Source: Ascarosepion bandense (Eukaryota; Mollusca; Cephalopoda; Sepiida; Sepiidae). Taken from it: a stretch of 64,000 nucleotides of DNA. Under the pieces are notes generated by a model that worked only from the letters and a program-made list of their open reading frames with translations, was not told the origin of the DNA and did not search any database. Made by a program: the position numbers and the translations under genes. The stretch spans positions 6,333,501-6,397,500 of the forward strand of contig JBBBDQ010000419.1 of NCBI GenBank assembly GCA_037127315.1. The letters run 5' to 3'. Below, one piece after another: positions 63,998 to 64,000 of the stretch. The first letter of the stretch is position 1. Each line of letters begins with the position of its first letter.

Positions 63998-64000
63998 CTG

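Overview
The window reads as AT-rich, gene-poor animal nuclear DNA. I find no convincing host exon, rRNA gene or functional tRNA gene. Nearly every recognisable protein-like stretch is a broken piece of a transposable element, and the rest is microsatellite, minisatellite or satellite DNA. The mix is tRNA-derived SINEs, many 5'-truncated RTE-type and CR1/Jockey-group LINEs, Penelope-like elements, an R2-type LINE, Gypsy pol fragments, Tc1/mariner relics and Helitrons. This suits a lophotrochozoan, and my best guess from general recollection is a cephalopod such as an octopus. The sequence alone does not prove the species.

Layout. 0-5 kb: two Helitron-like elements, then RTE and CR1/Jockey-group LINE ends. 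5-14 kb: RTE, several tandem arrays (19 bp, 183 bp, about 105 bp, about 45 bp) and a LINE inserted into one array. 14-20 kb: a SINE carrying a hammerhead ribozyme, then the longest RTE copy. 20-29 kb: RTE remnants, a mariner N-terminal half, an alternating minisatellite, SINEs and a Tc1-like relic. 29-37 kb: SINEs, Gypsy polymerase split by a SINE, two defective Tc1/mariner-group elements and more RTE. 37-46 kb: a 245-bp palindrome containing ribozyme cores on both strands, a Gypsy RNase H/integrase fragment, RTE and CR1/Jockey pieces. 46-55 kb: an R2-type (restriction-like endonuclease) LINE, a Penelope-like element whose own coding sequence has expanded into a 40-bp array, and a second Penelope relic beside an intact-looking hammerhead ribozyme. 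55-64 kb: a ~0.7-kb direct duplication, a young RTE insertion with target-site duplication, SINEs and a CR1/Jockey-group LINE with endonuclease and RT remains.

The most interesting thread is self-cleaving RNA. Hammerhead cores occur in two settings: inside a tRNA-headed SINE family, between the tRNA-like domain and the AT-rich tail, with stem I covarying between copies; and in Penelope-like terminal DNA. The first arrangement recalls the schistosome Sm-alpha elements, but I cannot tell from here whether this family has been described. A second thread is tandem arrays born from mobile-element sequence: the 40-bp array from Penelope coding sequence, with a 4-monomer higher-order period, and the 183-bp satellite containing an RTE 3' end. 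All coordinates of degenerate elements are approximate.
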